Shown here: in pieces, positions 12,016-24,238 of the stretch
How the letters are laid out: each line of letters starts with the position of its first letter
Position numbering within the stretch: the stretch's first letter is position 1
Origin: Alopecurus myosuroides
Taxonomy: Eukaryota > Streptophyta > Magnoliopsida > Poales > Poaceae
Direction of reading: 5' to 3'
DNA length: 64,000 bases
Assembly: GCA_028641055.1 (NCBI GenBank)
Contig: CM054057.1
Span: 401,998,814 to 402,062,813 of the forward strand
The notes under the pieces: generated by a model
What the model was told of the DNA's origin: nothing
The model's database searches: none
The model's input: the letters and a program-made list of their open reading frames with translations, nothing else
Position numbers and translations under genes: made by a program

Positions 12016-12654
12016 GGTGCCTTAGGGGAAAACCTAAATCGAACGCTTCACTTCACCATCTCCTTCCTCTCTCGGTGCTCCCTCACTCGAGCTCGACGCC
12101 GCGCCACCACGGAGCCCACGGACGCACCGCCGGAACCGAGCCGCCGCCGTCTGCGCTCGTCCTCAGCCCGCGCGGCGCCGCCATCAACCTCCGCCACCAC
12201 GCCTTCGAGCTGTCCGCCGGAAGAGCCCGCAGGCCACCGCGGCTGCGCCATTTGTCGCCGCCGCACTCTCCTCCAGACCTCGCCGGTAAGCCCTCATCTG
12301 CCATGAATTTTATCTTTCACCTTGTTCGATCTAGATTAGATCTAACCTCGCCCGTAGGCAACCTTCTTTCTCCGTATCGATTTGGGTCACTCATGCTTCA
12401 TTCTTTCTGATTCAATCGCTTAAGCTAGGTTAGGTAGCATTCTTCTATCGCTCGTGGTCATGAATTTCTTCGTATATTTCTCCATGGATTTCTCCGTCTA
12501 GATACAGTCTGTAAAAAAATTCCGTCACTGCTCTTTGATACTCGGATAACCTGTAATTTCTGGATCTTTTAGCTGCTCTTTGGTTAACCGGATAATCAGT
12601 CATTTCCGGGTCTTAATTACTTACACTCTGCACCCTTTATCTTGTGTTTTGTAG

Positions 12655-15600
12655 ACTGCACTCATGGCACCCAAGAATAAGGGAAAACAGCCGGCGAAAG
12701 CGAGGCCGACACAATCCATATCCGCCAACTGGGCTAAGTCCACCGTGACCAAGGCCAAGTTGGACGAACTCGCTGAGTCGGGCGTCCTTCCTTCCCAGGA
12801 GGATATCCACTGGCGAGTCCTGGGAGACGAGACCCGGCCCACCCCTGGTCCTAATGAGGTAATCTGTTTTGTTGAGGACGTGATCCGGGGATTTTGTCCC
12901 CCGGGTCACTCCTTTTTCCGTGAACTTCTTAGCCACTATGGCCTCCGAGTCTTTGACATAGGGCCCAACTCTATGTTAAACATCACCCACTTTATCGTTC
13001 TCTGCGAATCTTACCTATGCGTCCCCCCAAACCTTGCTCTGTTCCTTGAGTTGTTCCAATGCAAACCGTGCCGCGAAAGCGGTGACGGGGCCCTCCTGGC
13101 TTGCGGCGGAGTGTCAATCCAGAGGCGGAAGAATTCGCCGATGCCGACTCTGAGCCTCAACTCCCATGTCAAGCACTGGCAGAAGTCCTTCTTCTATTGC
13201 CGGGACACTTCCCCACCCGGCGAAAAGACGTTGCCGGGTTTCTCCGAGGGCCTCCTCGATCTATCCGACACTTTCAACGCTTTTGCTTCTGAGTCGGATA
13301 GGGAGTCCATCCAACCCCTCTTAGCCAAACTCGCTGTCCTTTCCGCCCAGGGTCTCCTTGGGCTTAATTTAGTTAAAACTTGGGTGAATTTCCGAATCCA
13401 ACCCAACTCCATCCGGCCCAAGCTGATGTCCGAGTATTCTGGGCACGTCACGGATTCGCTCCGCTACTCCTTGAGGAACTATCCGGCTGCTGATACAAAT
13501 AAGATAATCAAAAGTTTCTTGACTGAAAAAGCAGAAGTGATCCGGACTATAGCCGGCTTAGAGCCATATACCGCGACCACCCGGCTCCAGCGGTAAGATC
13601 CGGCCTTGGTTCTTTTGTTCTTGTACTTTTGCCGTATGCAACTACTAACTTTCATCTTTATGCCTTTATCTCAGGAGGGCAGAGCCTTCTGGAACATCGA
13701 GACTCCCCCTACCTCCGAAAACCCGGAAGAGGATGAGGAGCCGGCTGACTCGGAAGAAGGTACCATCCGGGTTTCACCCATCTTAATTTCTGTTAGCTTG
13801 CCTTTCCATATTTTCTCTTTTTCCGACTGTGTACTATGCTTCTCAGGGCTAGAGGATAAGGAGGACAGAGAAGATAAGGAAGACCCGGAGGAGACTGAGA
13901 GCGACGAAAGCGAGGCAGAGCCGGAAGCTGAAGTTGGGGCCAAGAGGAAACCCCGAGGGGTCGTATTCAAGGTTCCATATTCCTCCATGTCCTCCAAACC
14001 ATATTCATTTGCTAACATGCGCGAGCTTAATCAACAATTGTCCAACTCACCATTGAAGGAGCCCCCTAAGGTCAAGCGCAGGGTAACCCGGAACTCCCCG
14101 GGTGAGGATCCCCTCAACATGGGTATCCCTTCGTCCCCAGCCCGCCGCACCGGTACTTCCCAATCTCATCCTTCCAATTCACCTCGAAGACATCCTTTTC
14201 CCAATCACCCCCTAGCTGGACAACTCCGAGTCTCACTTTCTCAATCTTTATCAGCCTCGTCCGGATCTAGCAACGAGCTTCCAGCGGACTTCGTGGTGAA
14301 TACTGGGTAAGTTGTATTTCTGGCTATCCGGTATACTGGCTCTTTCAATATCATTCACTCATTACTACTGACCATTTCTTTTACTTTCCTTAGCGTCCAG
14401 GTCACGATCAGTGACCCGGACAACATGGATCTAGATAACCGGGAAACTGAGGATCCGGTTGATAATGTGAACACCGCGACTGGCGGCGCTGAAGAAGAAG
14501 ACCAAGGAAGAGACCCGCTGACAGACCCGGCCAGGCAGGGGGCCGAGTCTCCCAATCCATCGGATGGACCCGGGGATGACGACATCGAGGTCGTGGACGC
14601 GAGGATGGGTGATCCCAATCCTGACACCCAGGCAACCCGGGTATCCCCCCGAGGCAGGAAAGGACTCCACCTCCAAGTAACCCGGCCGCCGGCTCTTCCG
14701 GTACAAAACCTGGTGATATGAGCTTTGCCGAGATGCTTGACGCTCTTCATACCCTGAGAGCTGACGAAGAAGGCATTCTAGAAGCCTTGATAGCCAAGCA
14801 CGAGGTAAATTCAACTAATACTGCCCGTATATTTGTCTAGTCCTCAAGTTCCGAGTGAACTTATGCATAATTTACTTGGAACTTTCATAGCATATCCGAC
14901 TGATAGTTTTTTTTTTGTCCGACTGACACTTCCTTGTGTTTCCACGCAGGCATACGTAACCCACTCTTAGGAAGTGTTAGCTAAAACCACCAAACTCCTC
15001 GAGGTGGAGACGAAGCTGTGTGAATCAGTTGAAGCTGATGCCAAGAAACTGGGGAAACTTGCGAGAAAGTATAGAAAGAGATCCCATGCTGCGGAGGATG
15101 AAGTGAGCAAGCTATCTGCCCAGATTGCCGATACTCACCGTGCTTTGATTGGTAATGATTCTCGACTCACTAATCGTAACCCGGATTTTCATTTTGATAA
15201 ACACTCGGAATTCCTTATTTGCACCTTACTGTTTTTCTGTAGGGCCGGATGATGAGATTCCGGATGAAGGTGACATAGCGAAGCTGAAGACCATAAAGAG
15301 CACAATCCGGCAACTCTGTGCCGGCACCAAATGGGTTCTGCAAGCTTTGAAGTGGCCGGGTACTGGACGTGGTGGTTTGAGCACACTGCTTGATGCGTGC
15401 TCCACCATCCCCGAGTGGATCGAGCACTGGAAACGCTCGTCGTGTCGAGTTGGAGTAACCCGGGGGCTTGCTCTGGCTAAAGCGTACTTTCCCAAGCTTG
15501 AGCCGGCAAAGCTCGTTGGCGGGTTTCCAGAATTCAACAACGATGGCTCCAAGTTTTCAGCCAAGAACTACAAAGCCATCCAAAAAGAGGTTCGTCACTC

Positions 15601-15934
15601 GGCTAGTCTGATTGCCGATAGTCTGGATGTCAGTCTGATTGTTCCACCATACGACGCTGAAGATAAGCCAATTCAGTCGGATCTTCCTAAGCCTTATGAC
15701 ATGCTAGCACGGTGGAAGGCGGAAGCTGCTCAAATGAGGGAAGAGGCCGCGAAGAAGAAGGCTGAGGCCGATACTGCGCCTACAACCTCTACGCCGGTTG
15801 TTCCTCCTCCCGCGCGCGCCGGTACTGCTGCTGACCCGGACGCTGCTGCCCCGAAGACCGTCGAAGAGCAAGTCAAAGACCAAGACCTGGCTGCCAAGGA
15901 CAAGGTTGACGACTCGACCCAGGAGGCCGAGTAA
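12655..15934 (+). pseudogene. Spliced antisense gene of element A (putative gypsy-type transposon family, PF04195-like)
   Basis: Leader exon about 12035-12285, leader intron 12286-12654, coding start ATG 12664. Supported exons: 12664-13592, 13675-13759, 13847-14306, 14394-14804, 14951-15151, 15243-15934, all with GT-AG borders. Exon 1 has the conserved plant domain 'putative gypsy type transposon' (WRVLGDETRPTPGPNEV, then FFRELLSHYGL). Exons 2-4 are acidic and Ser/Pro-rich; exon 5 is coiled-coil (LAKTTKLLEVETKL); exon 6 is a conserved helical domain plus Ala/Glu-rich tail. Breaks relative to the copy in element G: exon 1 ends one base out of phase with exon 2, a one-base shift lies in exon 4 near 14660, and exon 5 has TAG at 14968-14970 where G has GAG. 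Role unknown; such antisense ORFs are known in Tat elements. Its 3' end faces the end of pol. Confidence 0.85.
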
Positions 15935-17063
15935 ATTTTTATCCGCTACCGTCTCAAACACTTCATTTGGCCAATAGGCCTTTAAAACAATTATTCTTTT
16001 GATAGTGCGCCTGTGCACTTTTTGATACTGCTATCCTGGTTTGTAATACGTTTAAAACCTTAATATCTTTCATGGCCCTTCTGGCCTTTGCGTGAATTTG
16101 ATATTTCTTAACTTTGAGCTTTTTCATTCCTGGTTTTCCGACTTTCGCTATGGTTCCTTTTGCGAGACTCGGTTTCGGGGTCTCATGGGTTTTGACAAGT
16201 GGACTTTTTCTAAGTCCCCAAGTCCCCAAGACTCGGATTTTTGGGTTTTTGAGCTGAATAGCTAGATAATTTGTTTCTTTTTTCAAATTCCCAAGTCCCC
16301 AAGGCCCGAATTTCCGAGTCTGGGGTTTTGGACTTTTCCAAAAGAACAAATTGTTTTTGCTAAGGCCCAAAACCTAGAGCCATTCACATAGGTTTGAAGC
16401 TATGCTTAATATACTTTGAGTTTCCGGCTGTTAACCTTGTGCTCTGCATAACTTGTGGTTTAGATTACCCTTTTGACCTTCTTCTACTATAAGCCGGCTT
16501 TCGCGTGGATAATCAATGTTGCTATAGTTGTACAAAGACAGGGTCAGGCAAGTCCCATTAGGCATCATGACTGATTGTAATCATACGCTAGCAAAGCATG
16601 CCACTTTAGTGCGAGTCACATCAAGCTTAAGCAAGAAAAGTCAAGAAAGTTTGGCTCTATTGTCCGGTTATAAGCTTGCAGCTGTACTTATTACAAGTAA
16701 TCGTCCCTTATAACCTAATGGCATCATGGCCGGGTCTTTGAGTTTGCGACTGTGCTATTCAAGCAATCAGCCCCCAAGACCTAGATACATGCAATTTACT
16801 AGAAAAACTAACATATTAAGAACAACAAATAATACTTACCTAAAAAAGAAAATAGAAAACAACAGGAATATAAAAACTTTGACAAAACACACAGAAAGAA
16901 TATTTTGCTTAACCATCTCTTTATTGATATGAGAAAAGTTAGGTCAGCAAGCCGCCTCATTAAAAACCCTCCAGTCCCCTTAGGTACCCTGGATAGGAAA
17001 AGAGTGCGTCTGAAACCTGCTGCCTGTTACATCGTGTAATTCCACTTGTGAATCTAGTCTATT
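15935..17063. other. Element A spacer between converging antisense gene and pol
   Basis: No gene. Contains short reiterated phrases of the type aagtccccaag...actcgg near 16210-16320. The same spacer, inverted, occurs in element G at 60577-61618. Both convergent transcription units probably terminate here. Confidence 0.7.
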
Positions 17064-19044
17064 CTAGGTGTAGTAGGGACGCAGCTGAGCCACGTTCCAT
17101 GGTCTTTCTCTTTCTTGCATAGATGAAGTTGAATGAGCGGTGTCATTGACATTAGCCGACTCTTCCCTTGCATCTACCAAGTAATACGATCCATTGTGCA
17201 GATTCCGGCTTATGATAAACGGTCCTTCCCATGGTGGGGATAACTTGTGTTTTCCTTCCTTTGACTATACCAGGCGCAGAACCAGGTCCCCTTCCTGGAA
17301 GACCCGGGTTTTAGCCCGCCGGCTGTGATATCTCCTTAGATCCTGCTGATATATGGCTGATCTCTCCAAAGCTTGTTCCCTGTGTTCTTCTAGCATATCC
17401 AAGGCGTCCTGCCGGGTCTTCTCATTCTCCACCTCGACGTAAGCCGACACTCGAGGCGAATCATGAATGATATCACTCGGCAATACTGCTTCTGCACCAT
17501 AAACCATAAAGAACGGTGTCATCTGAGTAGATCTGTTAGGTGTGGTGTTAATCCCCCAAACCACTGATGGTAACTCCTCAACCCATGCGCCAACGGCTCT
17601 GATGCACGGGACTCGCAGCCGTGGTTTTAATCCACGAAGTAGCTCCTGATTTGCCCTTTCCACTTGTCCATTAGCTTGCGGATCGGTTACTGAAGCTATG
17701 TCAAGCCGGATTCCATTGTTCCCACAGAATTTCTCCATCTCACCAAGGGACATGTTAGTTCCATTATCTGTTATTATGCTGTGAGGATACCCAAACTTGT
17801 AGATGATTCTTTTTAAGAACTTGACTGCTGTGATTGCTTCGCAGTTGGTAACTGGCATAACTTCCACCCACTTGGTAAATTTGTCAATAGCCACCAATAG
17901 ATGGGTCTTTTTGCAAGGTGACATGTGAAAGGGGCCCACCATGTCCATGCCCCAAACAGCGAACGGCCAGGTTAAAGGAATTGTTTGCAACTCCATAGCC
18001 GGCACATGGATTTGGCGAGCGTACCTTTGACATCCATCGCACCTTGCCACCAAGAGTTTCGCGTCTGCTAAAGCTGTGAGCCAGAAGAAACCATGCCGGT
18101 ATGCTTTGGCTACAAGGCATCTTGTGGATGCATGATGCCCACAGTCGCCTTCGTGGATCTCCTTAAGAATCTGCCGGCCCTCTTCTGGTGCTACGCAGCG
18201 CAAAAATACTCCTGCCGCACTCCTTTTGTATAACTCGCCATTGATGATAGAATAGCCCTTTGCTCGTCTCAGAATTTGCCTTGCCAAAACTTCCTGTTGT
18301 GGTAACTCGCCCCGTGACAGGTAAGCCAGAAATGGCTCTGTCCACTCGGGGACAACACGTATTGTGGCCACGAGCTTCAAATCCGGGTCTTGGTTGGCCA
18401 CCTCTTCCTCAGACTCGGTTTTAACTGATGGCCGCCATAGCTCGTCCAGGAAAACATTGGGTGGAACCGGCTCTCTGCGCGAGCCGAGTCTTGCGAGTGC
18501 ATCTGCTGCCTCGTTCTTTCGCCTATCAATATGCTCCACCTCATACCCGGAAAAACACCCGGCAACCCTGTCCACCTCCCTGCGATATGCTACCATAGTT
18601 GCATCCTTCCTATCCCAGGTTCCTGAGACCTGCTGCACCACAAGATCCGAATCTCCATAACATCGTATCCGCCTGATGTTCATCTCCTTGGCTATTCTCA
18701 AACCGTGCAATAATGCCTCATACTCGGCCACGTTGTTGGAGCAATCGAAGTGAATTTGCAACACGTAGCTCAATTTATCTCCTTTAGGTGATGTAAGTAC
18801 CACTCCAGCTCCTGATCCCTCGTATTGCTTGGAACCATCAAAGTGCATTACCCAAGACTCGGAACTTGGTGTCATTGTGGGCATGCTAGTGTGAGTCCAA
18901 TCATTAATGAAATCAACTAAAGCTTGAGACTTGATTGCTGACCTGGGCTCCTAGTTGATGTGATAATCTCCCATCTCGATGGCCCACTTGGCTATTCTAC
19001 CTGTTGCATCCGAGTTTCTGATGATATCCGACATTGGTATAGAG
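17064..19044 (-). pseudogene. Element A pol, second half: RNase H and integrase
   Basis: The second RNase H starts at MHFDGSKQYEGSGAGVV, with the acidic set D (FDGS), E (EYEALLHG), D (GDSDLVVQQ) and D (NEAADALA). Integrase follows: zinc-binding HEGDCGHHAS...CDGCQRYARQ, then the catalytic triad in WGMDMVGPF, IITDNGTNMS and ANGQVERANQE, then a C-terminal domain. Breaks: a one-base gain in an A run near 19085 puts RT out of frame with this part; TAG at 18953-18951 stands where G has a Tyr codon; TAG at 17267-17265 stands near the C-terminus where G keeps CAG. The real end of pol is the TAG at 17066-17064. Reverse transcription and integration functions are therefore lost in this copy. Confidence 0.93.
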
Positions 19045-21012
19045 CTAACCACTGTTATGGGGTGTTCCTGAAAATAGGTTTTCAATTTTCCGGCTGGCCA
19101 TGAAGACCCCGAAAACCAACATCTGCCAATGTGGGTAGCGCTGCTTTGCCTCCGATAATACCTCACTGACGTAATAAACCGGCCTCTGGACCGGGTGATC
19201 TTTTCCATCCTCTTTGCGCTCGACAACAACCACTGCGCTAACCGCCCGGGGCCCAGCCGCAATGTACAGTAGCATGGGCTCTTTGGGACCAGGGGCTGCC
19301 AAAACTGGTGCCTCAGATAACTGCTTCTTTAATGCCTCGAACGCCTCGTCCGCCTCTTGGTCCCAAACAAACTTATCAGATTTCCTCAAGAGCCGGTACA
19401 GTGGTATTGCCTTCTCTCCGAGTCTGGATATAAACCGGCTCAGTGCTGCTACGCACCCTGTAAGCTTCTGAACATGCTTTAGGTTTTCCGGCTTTTTCAG
19501 ACTCTGGATAGCCTTGATTTTGTCCGGGTTTGCCTCGATTCCTCTCTCGGAAACAATGAACCCGAGTAACTTTCCTGCTGGAACTCCAAACACGCACTTT
19601 GTAGGGTTAAGTTTCATCTGGTACCTTCTCAAATTCTTGAATGTTTCCTTTAGATCATCAATGAACGTTTCCGCTTTCCTGGTCTTGATCACCACATCAT
19701 CCACATAGGCATGAACGTTGCGCCCAATCTGGTCCTCAAAGCACTTCAGTATGCATCTCTGATAAGTTGCACCAGCATTCTTTAGCCCGAAAGTCATGGT
19801 TTTGTAACAGAAAGCCCCAAAGGGGGTTATGAACGATGTTTTCTCCCAGTCTTCCTTCTTGATCTTGATCTGATGATACCCGGAATATGCGTCCAGGAAA
19901 CATAATAGGTCACTTCCAGCCACTGCATCTATGATCTGATCTATCCTCGGAAGGGCAAACGGATCCTTTGGGCAATGCTTGTTGAGACTCGTAAAATCTA
20001 TGCACATGCTCCACTCGTTACTCTTTTTCATCACTAGAACTGGATTTGCCAACCAATCCGGGTGAAATACCTCCATGATGAAGCCGGCTGTCAATAGCCG
20101 AGCAATCTCTTCTCCTATAGCCCTTCTTCTTTCCTCATTCATTTTTCTCAAGCCTTTCTTCACGGGTCTAGACTTGGGATCAACATGCAAGTTGTGCTCT
20201 GCTAGCTCTGTAGGGATACCCGGCATATCGCTAGGTGTACAGGCGAAAACATCTTGATTCGAACGAATAAACTCCACGAGTGCTTTTTCCTGCTCATTGT
20301 CCAGGTTAGATCCTATGGCAAATTTCTTAGAGGGATCGCCTTCGACAAAGGCCACCATCTTGGTATCTTGCGCTGCTTTGAACTTTGCTCTCTCATCCTC
20401 CGTATTCGGCCTTTTTAACGCTGTTCTGTCATTCGGGTCTACTTGAGACCGATAATACTTGAGCTCTTCCTTTCTACAAGCTTGTTCCTCCATTGCCGTG
20501 TCTCCTTCGTCGCACTCAGCCGCTATAACCCGGCTCCCATGGATGGTGATGGTCTGCTTGGGACCCGGGATTTTTAGCTGTAGGTATACGTAACACGGCC
20601 TGGCCATGAACTCGGTGTAAGCCGGCCTTCCAAATAGCGCGTGATAAGGGTTGCACAACTTTACCACTTCAAACGTGAGCCACTCCACCCGGAAATTATC
20701 CTTTGATTCTCCAAAAGCAACCTCAAAGGTAATCTTTCCCTCAGGGCACGCCGAGTGACCCGGCACAATCCCGTGAAAAACTGTTGAACTTTTCTGTAGC
20801 TGAGACTCCTTGAGACCCATGTGTAAGAAAGTTTCCCAATATAGGATGTTGATGCTACTTCCACCATCCATTAAGACCTTTTTCAGCTCATAACCATTGA
20901 CCTGCGGCGCAACCACCAATGCTAGCACACCCGGATGTTCTATTGTTTCCGGGTGATCCCTTCTGCTCCACGTCACCTCTTGATCCGACCATCTTAAGTA
21001 CCTTGGAACAGC
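19045..21012 (-). pseudogene. Element A pol, first half: protease and reverse transcriptase
   Basis: An uninterrupted minus-strand frame. The aspartic protease motif is VLMDGGSSINILYWETF, the DGGS variant seen in Tat elements. The RT core follows: SMCIDFTSLNKHCPKDPFAL, FLDAYSGYHQI, FGLKNAGATYQR and the active site YVDDVVIKT, then thumb and connection and the first (degenerate) RNase H around VVVVERKEDGKD. The frame is the same as that of gag, separated from it by a TAA at 21015-21013. The frame leaves the true path near 19085. Confidence 0.94.
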
Positions 21013-23726
21013 TTAGTTGACTGCGTTCACTGCTCTCTTGAGTATCTTTTTATCCTTGTTGGAAGTTCCTGTAGTATGTACGTGATATTGTCCCAACTGC
21101 TTGGGGTTAGCTTGGAAACCTCCAGCTCCTCCCTAGTTGTTACCCGGATTACCACCTCCTGGGTTGCCTGCTGGAGGTGGGCCGTTGCCCGGGTTCCCAC
21201 CTGGACCCGGTCCTCCTCCCCGGTCTGCACCTCTCATAGCCTTGTTTACTTCCTCGTTCTTCCATCTCTGTAAATCTACACACTGCTCCAATGAGTGGTT
21301 AGCCGGCCTACCGTTCCTGCTGTGTCGCGGGCACGACATCTTGTACACATCCCAGTGGTTACCCGGCCGTGGTGGCCCCTGGTAATTTCCTCCATTAAAG
21401 TTTCCTCCATTAAAATTTCCTTCTGCTCTGGGTCTCGAAGACCCGGCTTCTGTGCTGGCGACAAACTCGGAACTCCCCTCAAACGGGCGTTTATTCTGGT
21501 TGTTTCCATTATTTCCTCCATGGTTACCCGGCGTAGATCCATTGCCGGCTCTTCCATTATTGCTCGTGTTTGCTTTTGCTTTCTTGTCATCGACATCCTC
21601 CTCTGTGGTATCCGTAGCGGCGTGCTTGTTGCATGCGTCCATTAGTTCTCCCATCGTAACCTCTGAAGCATTCCGACTAGATTTCATGCGAGTTAGCTTT
21701 TGTACTAAAGGTGTATACTTGCATGTCTTTGCCATAGCTTGTAACGCGTCCTTTGGCTGAATATCCGTGGATGAGTGAAGTATCTCCATGACCCGGCGCA
21801 CCCAACTGCGCGCCGACTCTCCCTTCTTCTGGACACATCGCTCTAGATCATCGATTGTGAATAATTTCCTGCACGTCCCATGAAAGTGCTTGACAAACGC
21901 AATTTTCAGCTCACTCCACGAATTGATAGATTTTTCCGGTAAATTGTTGAATTATAACTTTGCTGCTCCTTCTGACATCATTAAGTACATGAACTTGGCT
22001 TGAAGATTTTCAGATGCGTTGCGAATCGACATGGCCATCTCATAACTGCTCAACCAGGTTTCTGGATCCATGGTCGGCTCATAGTTCACCACTTTACCCG
22101 GCTCCTTGAACTTATCCGGGTAGGGCTCGGCTCTGATGGCGTCCGACAAACACTTGGGTCCGGCTAAAACCGCCGGTACTGGCCTTACCTGGGAAACATG
22201 CGACCCGGCGACGGGTGCGGCGGGGGGTGCAACCGCTACCGGCCCTCGTACCGCAGACCCGGCTGCTGCGCGCCTGGCTCTAGAACTGTCCACAATAGCT
22301 TGCGCGGCTGATACCGCAGGTGTTGCTGGTCTACGGGGAGGAGGCGGCATTTGCTGCTGCTCTGCCCTCCGCCGCGCTGAGCTTGTCTGGATATTACCGG
22401 TGTTTCCATTATGCCGGCTTATATACGGCGTTCCATGCATTCCGCTCCTATTATCCGGGTAATTGACTTGGTGAGCCACTGCCGTGCGCAATAAATCTAT
22501 CGCCCGGCGGGTCTCCTCCGCATGGGGTGACTCTCTTACGGGGATTCGATCTAATGCCAACGTTGCTGCATATACATTATCCATGGGGTTGTTAAAGTGA
22601 CCTGGTGGCGTACGAAATCGTGATGGTGGTGGTGGTGGTGCTGTATTGCCAGCGGCAATCCCTGTCTGCAACGTGGGTAACCCGGCTTGTACATTTGCCG
22701 GCTGTCCCCCACCAGTCGCGTGCTGATGTACAGTCTCCTGATTCACAGCCAGAATTGGTTGATCTTGGGGTGTGACGAATAGCGTGGCCGGATTTAGAAC
22801 TCCACCCGTTGCCGGTAGTCTAGTTTGGTATCTCTGATGCATCCTAGTCGTCTCAACCCGGAGCCGGATCTCCAATGCTTCCAGCTCACATTGGCGCGTG
22901 GCTACTCCTTGCTTATCTGCTTCCACATCTCTCATTTGCTGCTCCAGTGCGCGGCGTGCTACATCCAGATCCCTGGCGCGTGCCGCGGCGTTTTCCGGGG
23001 TTATCACGGTAGCTAGCACCGTGGGATCCAAGATTAGATTGTTACTGAACAGAGCCGGGTGTTGTGGGTTTGAAGGACCCACCCCTGGCGTCCTGTTCGC
23101 CATGAACCCAAACATATTCGCCTGCAACTCGCTATCCGCCGCTCGGCTAGTGACTGAAGCCGACTCTCCGTCAACCCGGGTCAGGACCGGATTTCCGTCA
23201 GCCGGATTTTGCTGCAGGGCCAGCGCTCGCGCCGCTCCGACCGCGGCCGTAGTCACGTCCCCCTGATTGAGATTGGTTGCAGGGGCCGTGTAGATCGCGA
23301 CCTGGCGCGCGATGCCTGGTGAAGACTCATATTCCTCCTCATCGCAGCTATCCTCCTCGTACCGGTCCTCCAGCAAGTGCAGGATAGACTCGGTATCATC
23401 TTCTCTCATGACCCGGCCACGCGGGGTCCGTGCCGGCTCCTCCGGTTGTTCCCTCTTCGTGGTGGGATCTTCTATCGGATCCACCGTTCCGACCGATTCT
23501 TCTCCATCCGACTGAACGCAGGTTGCTTCTCCTGACACAGAATCATATCCAAAATCATCAGGGATTGAACCGGACGTACGTACCATGCCGACGAAGACGT
23601 TGACCCGGCCGATTGTGACGACAGATCCGGATTCGAGCAGATCCGACTCGGCCCCCAGCCAAAATCGTCCACCATCTTCTTTCCTTCCGGGTTGGTGTAG
23701 ATCTCGCCAACGACGAGGTTCTTCAT
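21013..23726 (-). pseudogene. Element A gag
   Basis: Gag precursor, likely starting at ATG 23726 just inside the PBS. Order: acidic N-terminus (DDTESILHLLEDRYEEDSC), a Gln/Ala-rich coiled region, the central retrotransposon gag domain (YEMAMSIRNASENLQAKF, then KIAFVKHFHG), a Gly/Asn-rich nucleocapsid-like stretch (GGNFNGGN) and a modified Cys/His motif (MSCPRHSRNGRPANHSLEQC). Breaks: a one-base loss near 23651 relative to G, and in-frame stops at 21954-21952, 21135-21133 and 21015-21013. Otherwise one frame runs from 23586 into protease, so gag and pol were originally a single ORF. Confidence 0.9.
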
Positions 23727-23771
23727 GTTCTCCCTAGCTTCTCCCGTGATGTAAACACCTTTGGACGCAGG

Positions 23772-23789
23772 CCCCACGGTGGGCGCCAA
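23772..23789 (-). other. Element A primer-binding site
   Basis: On the minus strand TTGGCGCCCACCGTGGGG begins one base after the right LTR. The same sequence follows the LTR of G. It is the site where a host tRNA 3' end primes minus-strand DNA; I did not determine which tRNA. Confidence 0.8.
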
Positions 23790-23790
23790 C

Positions 23791-24238
23791 TGTCGTGGGA
23801 TAATCACGGCAGACGTTACCAGGGGTAACTTATCTTAGGGCAATTCGACTCTGGTGTTTGGGAGAGGGTTTTGCTCAGGGGAAATCATGGCGATAAACGA
23901 TCTGGTAGCCGGCAATCAAGTCGCCGAGTCTCCGATCTAGGTTTATTATCTCAATTCTGGTATTACAAAGGATACTCGAATAGCTGGTAAAACTCGTCTC
24001 TAAACTAACCCTAGGAGCCGGCTTATATAATATCCGCCCCCCATGGCCTCCTCTCCAAGGCACACTCGGAATCCTACCAGGGCACCGCTTACAATCTTAA
24101 GTTTCCTTATCGAAACCCACAATCGGGTTACGAGGCCTACACTCTTGGGCCTTCTAGAAACTCCTTAAGTCTTGCGCAGCTCCCTTTGGGCCGAATTACA
24201 CCTTGGCGTTAGCATACCGGGTTATCATCCCTCCATCA
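23791..24238 (-). repeat. Element A right (5') LTR, 448 bp
   Basis: Starts TGTCGTGGGATAATCACGG, ends CCCTCCATCA, followed by the duplicated GGTAT. About eight substitutions and two small deletions separate it from the left LTR. It holds the element's promoter in minus orientation. Confidence 0.96.
24023..24029 (-). promoter_or_regulatory. TATA box in element A 5' LTR
   Basis: TATATAA on the minus strand (ttatata on plus), about 240 bp before the PBS-proximal end of the LTR; the matching motif in the left LTR is at about 11393-11399. Expected to start gag-pol RNA. Confidence 0.6.

Larger units (their letters stand above)
11164..24238 (-). mobile_element. Element A: complete Tat-lineage Ty3/gypsy retrotransposon, coding broken
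   Basis: A 13,075-bp unit with LTRs 11164-11617 and 23791-24238, TG...CA ends, and a perfect 5-bp duplication GGTAT on both sides (11159-11163 and 24239-24243). On the minus strand: PBS, gag, protease, RT, two RNase H regions, integrase. On the plus strand: an independent spliced antisense gene between integrase and the left LTR. Dual RNase H plus an antisense ORF are known traits of the Tat lineage; the short LTR and layout resemble RIRE2/Retand-type elements. Comparing the two LTRs by eye gives about eight substitutions and two small indels, so the insertion is fairly young, although gag-pol already has several stops. Confidence 0.96.

Noticed and set aside
22136..23515. Plus-strand frames opposite element A gag
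   Set aside because: Antisense shadows of the gag frame; composition follows the gag codons.
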